From Alphaproteobacteria bacterium (GTDB lineage Bacteria; Pseudomonadota; Alphaproteobacteria; RS24): DNA of 8,800 nucleotides. Where the stretch lies: assembly GCA_029248825.1 (NCBI GenBank), contig JAQWIP010000037.1, positions 1 to 8,800 of the forward strand, read 5' to 3'. Position 1 is the first letter of the stretch, and each line of letters begins with the position of its first letter. The position numbers and the translations under genes were made by a program. Positions 6,776-8,800 of this stretch are shown here, piece by piece. The notes under the pieces were generated by a model. The model did no database searches and was not told the DNA's origin. It worked only from the letters and a program-made list of their open reading frames with translations.

Positions 6776-7507
6776 GTGCTGCTCGGTATTATTTGCAATG
6801 AAAAAACCCAAGGTCTCGATACCTTGCAAGCGGTCAACCACCTCTATTTACGCGCCGTGGCCGAGCATATGGACGTGCAGCCTGTGCTGATACCCGCTGC
6901 CATGCCTGGCCAGAAATTTAACGCGGAGCGTCTGCTCGATAAACTAGACGGCGTTTTGATAACCGGCAATCGCTCGAATATTCATCCCTCGCATTACGGC
7001 GTCCCCGCCACGCCCGCGCATGAGCCTTTCGACAAAAACCGCGATGCCGCCGCCTTCTCGTTGCTCGACGGCGCCCTTACGCGCGACCTCCCCACGCTGG
7101 CGGTCTGTCGTGGCATGCAAGAGCTGAACATTGTTTGCGGCGGCTCGCTGGCCACCGATATTCAAACGCAGGCTAATAAGCTCGACCATCGCACGCCAGA
7201 CGCCGACACCTTGCAAGGGCGCTATGCCTCTCGCCATACAGCCGCGTTTTTAGAAGATGGCTATTTCCATACCCTGCTCGGCGTTCCACAAGCGCAAACC
7301 AATTCGCTGCATTGGCAAGCCATCGATAAATTGGGCGATGACTTGATTGTCGAAGCCCGCGCCGAAGACGGCACCATCGAAGCCGTGCGCCATGCCAAAG
7401 CCAGCCATTGCATCGGCGTGCAGTGGCATCCCGAATATCAACCGGGCGAGAATATTATCTCGGCCAAACTTTTCGCCGATTTGCAGCGCGCCATCCAGGA
7501 ACGCTAA
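6776..7507 (+). CDS. puuD: Gamma-glutamyl-gamma-aminobutyrate hydrolase-like protein (class I glutamine amidotransferase fold)
   Basis: This cytoplasmic hydrolase has 243 residues, close to E. coli PuuD, which cleaves gamma-glutamyl-GABA to glutamate and GABA in putrescine breakdown. It has the peptidase C26 / class I amidotransferase triad. The nucleophile is C111 in LAVCRGMQELN, and H218 and E220 are in GVQWHPE. The segment ITGNRSNIHPSHYG at 62-75 resembles the corresponding LTG-SN-P-YG region of PuuD more than generic C26 members. NSLHWQAI at 176-183 is another conserved block. Start GTG 6776 follows AGAGGA (6763-6768) at 7 bases' spacing. The ATG at 6768 is out of frame. No other puu genes (puuA, puuB, puuC) are in view, so the physiological substrate may be another gamma-glutamyl amide. 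The next gene begins one base after the stop, so the two are probably co-translated. Confidence 0.85.
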   Translation: MLLGIICNEKTQGLDTLQAVNHLYLRAVAEHMDVQPVLIPAAMPGQKFNAERLLDKLDGVLITGNRSNIHPSHYGVPATPAHEPFDKNRDAAAFSLLDGALTRDLPTLAVCRGMQELNIVCGGSLATDIQTQANKLDHRTPDADTLQGRYASRHTAAFLEDGYFHTLLGVPQAQTNSLHWQAIDKLGDDLIVEARAEDGTIEAVRHAKASHCIGVQWHPEYQPGENIISAKLFADLQRAIQER

Positions 7508-7508
7508 G

Positions 7509-8603
7509 ATGACGATGCCGGCACAAGACCTAACCATCGCGGCGGGGCCCTCGGCCTTGAAACATATCCGCGAAAACGGATTAGCCCCAAATGACATCAG
7601 CACGATTTTCGGCGCCTCGGGCGCAGCCAAATGGTTGGCCATTGCCGGACTAGACCATGCCGTGTTTTCCGAATTTATGCCGCAGCGCAGCCGCTCGACG
7701 CCGGTTGATTTATTCGGCACATCGGTCGGCGCCTTTAAGCTTTCGGCCAGTGCGCGCAAAGACCCCGGCGCGGCGCTTCTGGCCACCGCCAAAGCCTATG
7801 TCGAACAAAGCTATCAAGGCGCCACCCGTCTCGAGGCCATCGATGAACAGACGGGCATTGTCTTGAACAAAGCCTTTGCGCCTCACACGCCTGACGCCAT
7901 TCAAGAGATTTTGAGCAATGAACGCTATCGCCTGCACATTGGCACGGTGCGGTGTCATGGCGGTTTGAATAGTGCCAATCGGGTTAGCCAAGGTTTGGCT
8001 TTGGCGCGGGCGGGTCTGTTGGCGCTGGGTACGCACCACCATTTGCGCGGCCTCACCGAGCGCGCCGTATTTTCCGACCCACGCAGCCCGCTCCAATTCC
8101 GCGCGCGCGATGGCTATGCCGTGCGCCACGATAAATTAACGCCAGGGAATTTCATGCTGGCCTTGCGCGCCTCTGGCTCCATTCCGATTTACATGTCGCC
8201 CGTGCGCTTGCCCGAAGACCCCGCGCATATTTACCATGATGGCGGCATGTTGGATTATCACCCCGTGCCGGGCACCTTTTGGCCAGACACCGAGGGGCTG
8301 ATTTTATATCCGCATTTTTACGACCACTTCAAAATGCGCTGGTTCGACAAATTTTATCCGTGGCGCAAAGCCCCGCCTCATTTACTGGACAATGTGGTGA
8401 TGGTGGCGCCCTCGCGGCAATGGGTTGGCGCACTGCCCGACGGCAAAATTCCGTCGCGGCAAGACTTCACAAAATATTTGAAAAACGAAAATGAACGTTT
8501 TGATAAATGGAACGAAGTCGTGCGTCGCAGCCATGCATTGGGGGAAGAATTCATCCATGCCGCCGAAACCGGCAGCATCAGCGATTTGGTCGTGCCGCTT
8601 TAA
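7509..8603 (+). CDS. Patatin-like phospholipase family protein
   Basis: This 364-residue protein is a probable lipid acyl hydrolase (Ser-Asp dyad). Patatin elements occur in order. A glycine-rich oxyanion-type loop, FGASGAAKW, is at 34-42. The nucleophile elbow GTSVG is at 70-74 with S72. A block RASGSIPIYMSPV at 220-232 corresponds to the family's AS-x-x-P segment. DGG at 244-246 has the catalytic aspartate D244. No signal peptide or membrane helix is seen, so it is probably cytoplasmic or peripheral. The residues after about 270 are not recognised and are rich in aromatic and basic residues near 270-290 (YDHFKMRWFDKFYPWRK). Start ATG 7509 follows AGGA (7497-7500) at 8 bases' spacing. The frame is open back to 7347, but that part lies in puuD and is not patatin-like. 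ATG 7515 is an alternative. Substrate is unknown. The stop overlaps that of ilvD. Confidence 0.82.
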   Translation: MTMPAQDLTIAAGPSALKHIRENGLAPNDISTIFGASGAAKWLAIAGLDHAVFSEFMPQRSRSTPVDLFGTSVGAFKLSASARKDPGAALLATAKAYVEQSYQGATRLEAIDEQTGIVLNKAFAPHTPDAIQEILSNERYRLHIGTVRCHGGLNSANRVSQGLALARAGLLALGTHHHLRGLTERAVFSDPRSPLQFRARDGYAVRHDKLTPGNFMLALRASGSIPIYMSPVRLPEDPAHIYHDGGMLDYHPVPGTFWPDTEGLILYPHFYDHFKMRWFDKFYPWRKAPPHLLDNVVMVAPSRQWVGALPDGKIPSRQDFTKYLKNENERFDKWNEVVRRSHALGEEFIHAAETGSISDLVVPL

Positions 8604-8800
8604 TCAATCTTGCGCACAGCACCGAGATCGGCACTAGTGGCAAAAGCCGCATAGGCTTTCAGTGCTTTCGAGACAGCGCGCGCGCGCTTTTCGGCGGGCT
8701 TCCAGCCTTTTGCATCCATAGCGGCACGGCGTTTGGCCAGCACATCATCGGCGACAGCCAAATGGATAGAGCGATTGGGAATGGAAATCTCAATCTTATC
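8600..8800 (-). CDS. ilvD: Dihydroxy-acid dehydratase, C-terminal part
   Basis: Only the last 66 codons and the stop are in the window, and the gene continues beyond the right edge. The peptide begins DKIEISIPNRSIHLAV, continues DDVLAKRRAAMDAKGWKP, then AEKRARAVSKALKAYAAFA, and ends TSADLGAVRKID. This is the conserved end of IlvD, the iron-sulfur enzyme that dehydrates dihydroxy-acids in isoleucine and valine synthesis. IPNRSI, RRAA, WKPAE and ATSADLGAV are recognisable IlvD blocks. Related sugar-acid dehydratases (Edd, aldonate dehydratases) share the fold but differ in this tail. The active site and cluster ligands lie outside the window. The gene is convergent with the patatin-like gene, sharing TTAA at 8600-8603 as overlapping stop codons. 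Confidence 0.92.
   Translation of the reverse strand, partial: DKIEISIPNRSIHLAVADDVLAKRRAAMDAKGWKPAEKRARAVSKALKAYAAFATSADLGAVRKID

Noticed and set aside
7347..7508. Upstream extension of the patatin frame by 54 codons
   Set aside because: It overlaps puuD in another frame, is Pro/Ala/Ser-rich shadow sequence, and ATG 7509 has a proper ribosome site.
7250..7792. 180-codon minus-strand open frame across the puuD-patatin junction
   Set aside because: It is antisense to two better supported genes, with no domain, ribosome site or promoter evidence.
8676..8687. Twelve-base alternating GC run, possible Z-DNA or repeat
   Set aside because: It falls in codons for a conserved Arg/Ala-rich part of IlvD and is explained by coding.
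1..8800. Mobile element, CRISPR array, tRNA or defence system
   Set aside because: No terminal repeats, spaced direct repeats, cloverleaf or transposase, integrase or nuclease motifs were seen. All sizeable regions are explained by housekeeping or metabolic genes.

Overview
The window reads as an ordinary, gene-dense stretch of an alphaproteobacterial chromosome. Base composition looks to be mid-50s % GC by eye. Evidence for the group: a complete aapJQMP-type (bztABCD-type) general amino-acid ABC operon divergent from metC, a CysK tail ending in the LFNPEFL / P-x-WL pattern, and an IlvD tail of the WKPAEKRARAVS type. The species cannot be fixed from the sequence. I see no mobile element, phage gene, CRISPR array, tRNA or rRNA. 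No stretch over about 120 bases lacks a gene.

Layout, left to right. (1) 1-710, plus strand: the end of a cysteine synthase gene, then a GNAT acetyltransferase 9 bases downstream. (2) 734-4834, minus strand: the four-gene operon aapJ-aapQ-aapM-aapP (binding protein, two membrane subunits, ATPase), tightly packed with overlapping or nearly abutting reading frames. (3) 4835-4921: an 87-base divergent promoter region containing two small palindromes. One of them reads as a perfect TATAAT -10 box on both strands. (4) 4922-6073, plus strand: metC, cystathionine beta-lyase. (5) 6070-6663, minus strand: a secreted Sel1-repeat protein whose stop codon overlaps that of metC. (6) 6776-8603, plus strand: a two-gene unit encoding a PuuD-like gamma-glutamyl-GABA hydrolase and a patatin-like hydrolase, separated by one base. 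(7) 8600-8800, minus strand: the 3' end of ilvD, whose stop again overlaps its neighbour's.

The theme is amino-acid metabolism: cysteine synthesis, methionine synthesis from cystathionine, broad amino-acid uptake, branched-chain amino-acid synthesis and gamma-glutamyl amide hydrolysis. The MetC/Aap divergent pair shares one promoter region, so the two may be co-regulated.

I found no convincing undescribed system. The points most worth a second look are the dual -10 palindrome with an adjacent 10-bp palindrome, the unusual start of aapQ (a strong Shine-Dalgarno sequence with no canonical start codon after it), the coupled PuuD-patatin pair, and two convergent gene pairs that share the same TTAA as overlapping stop codons.
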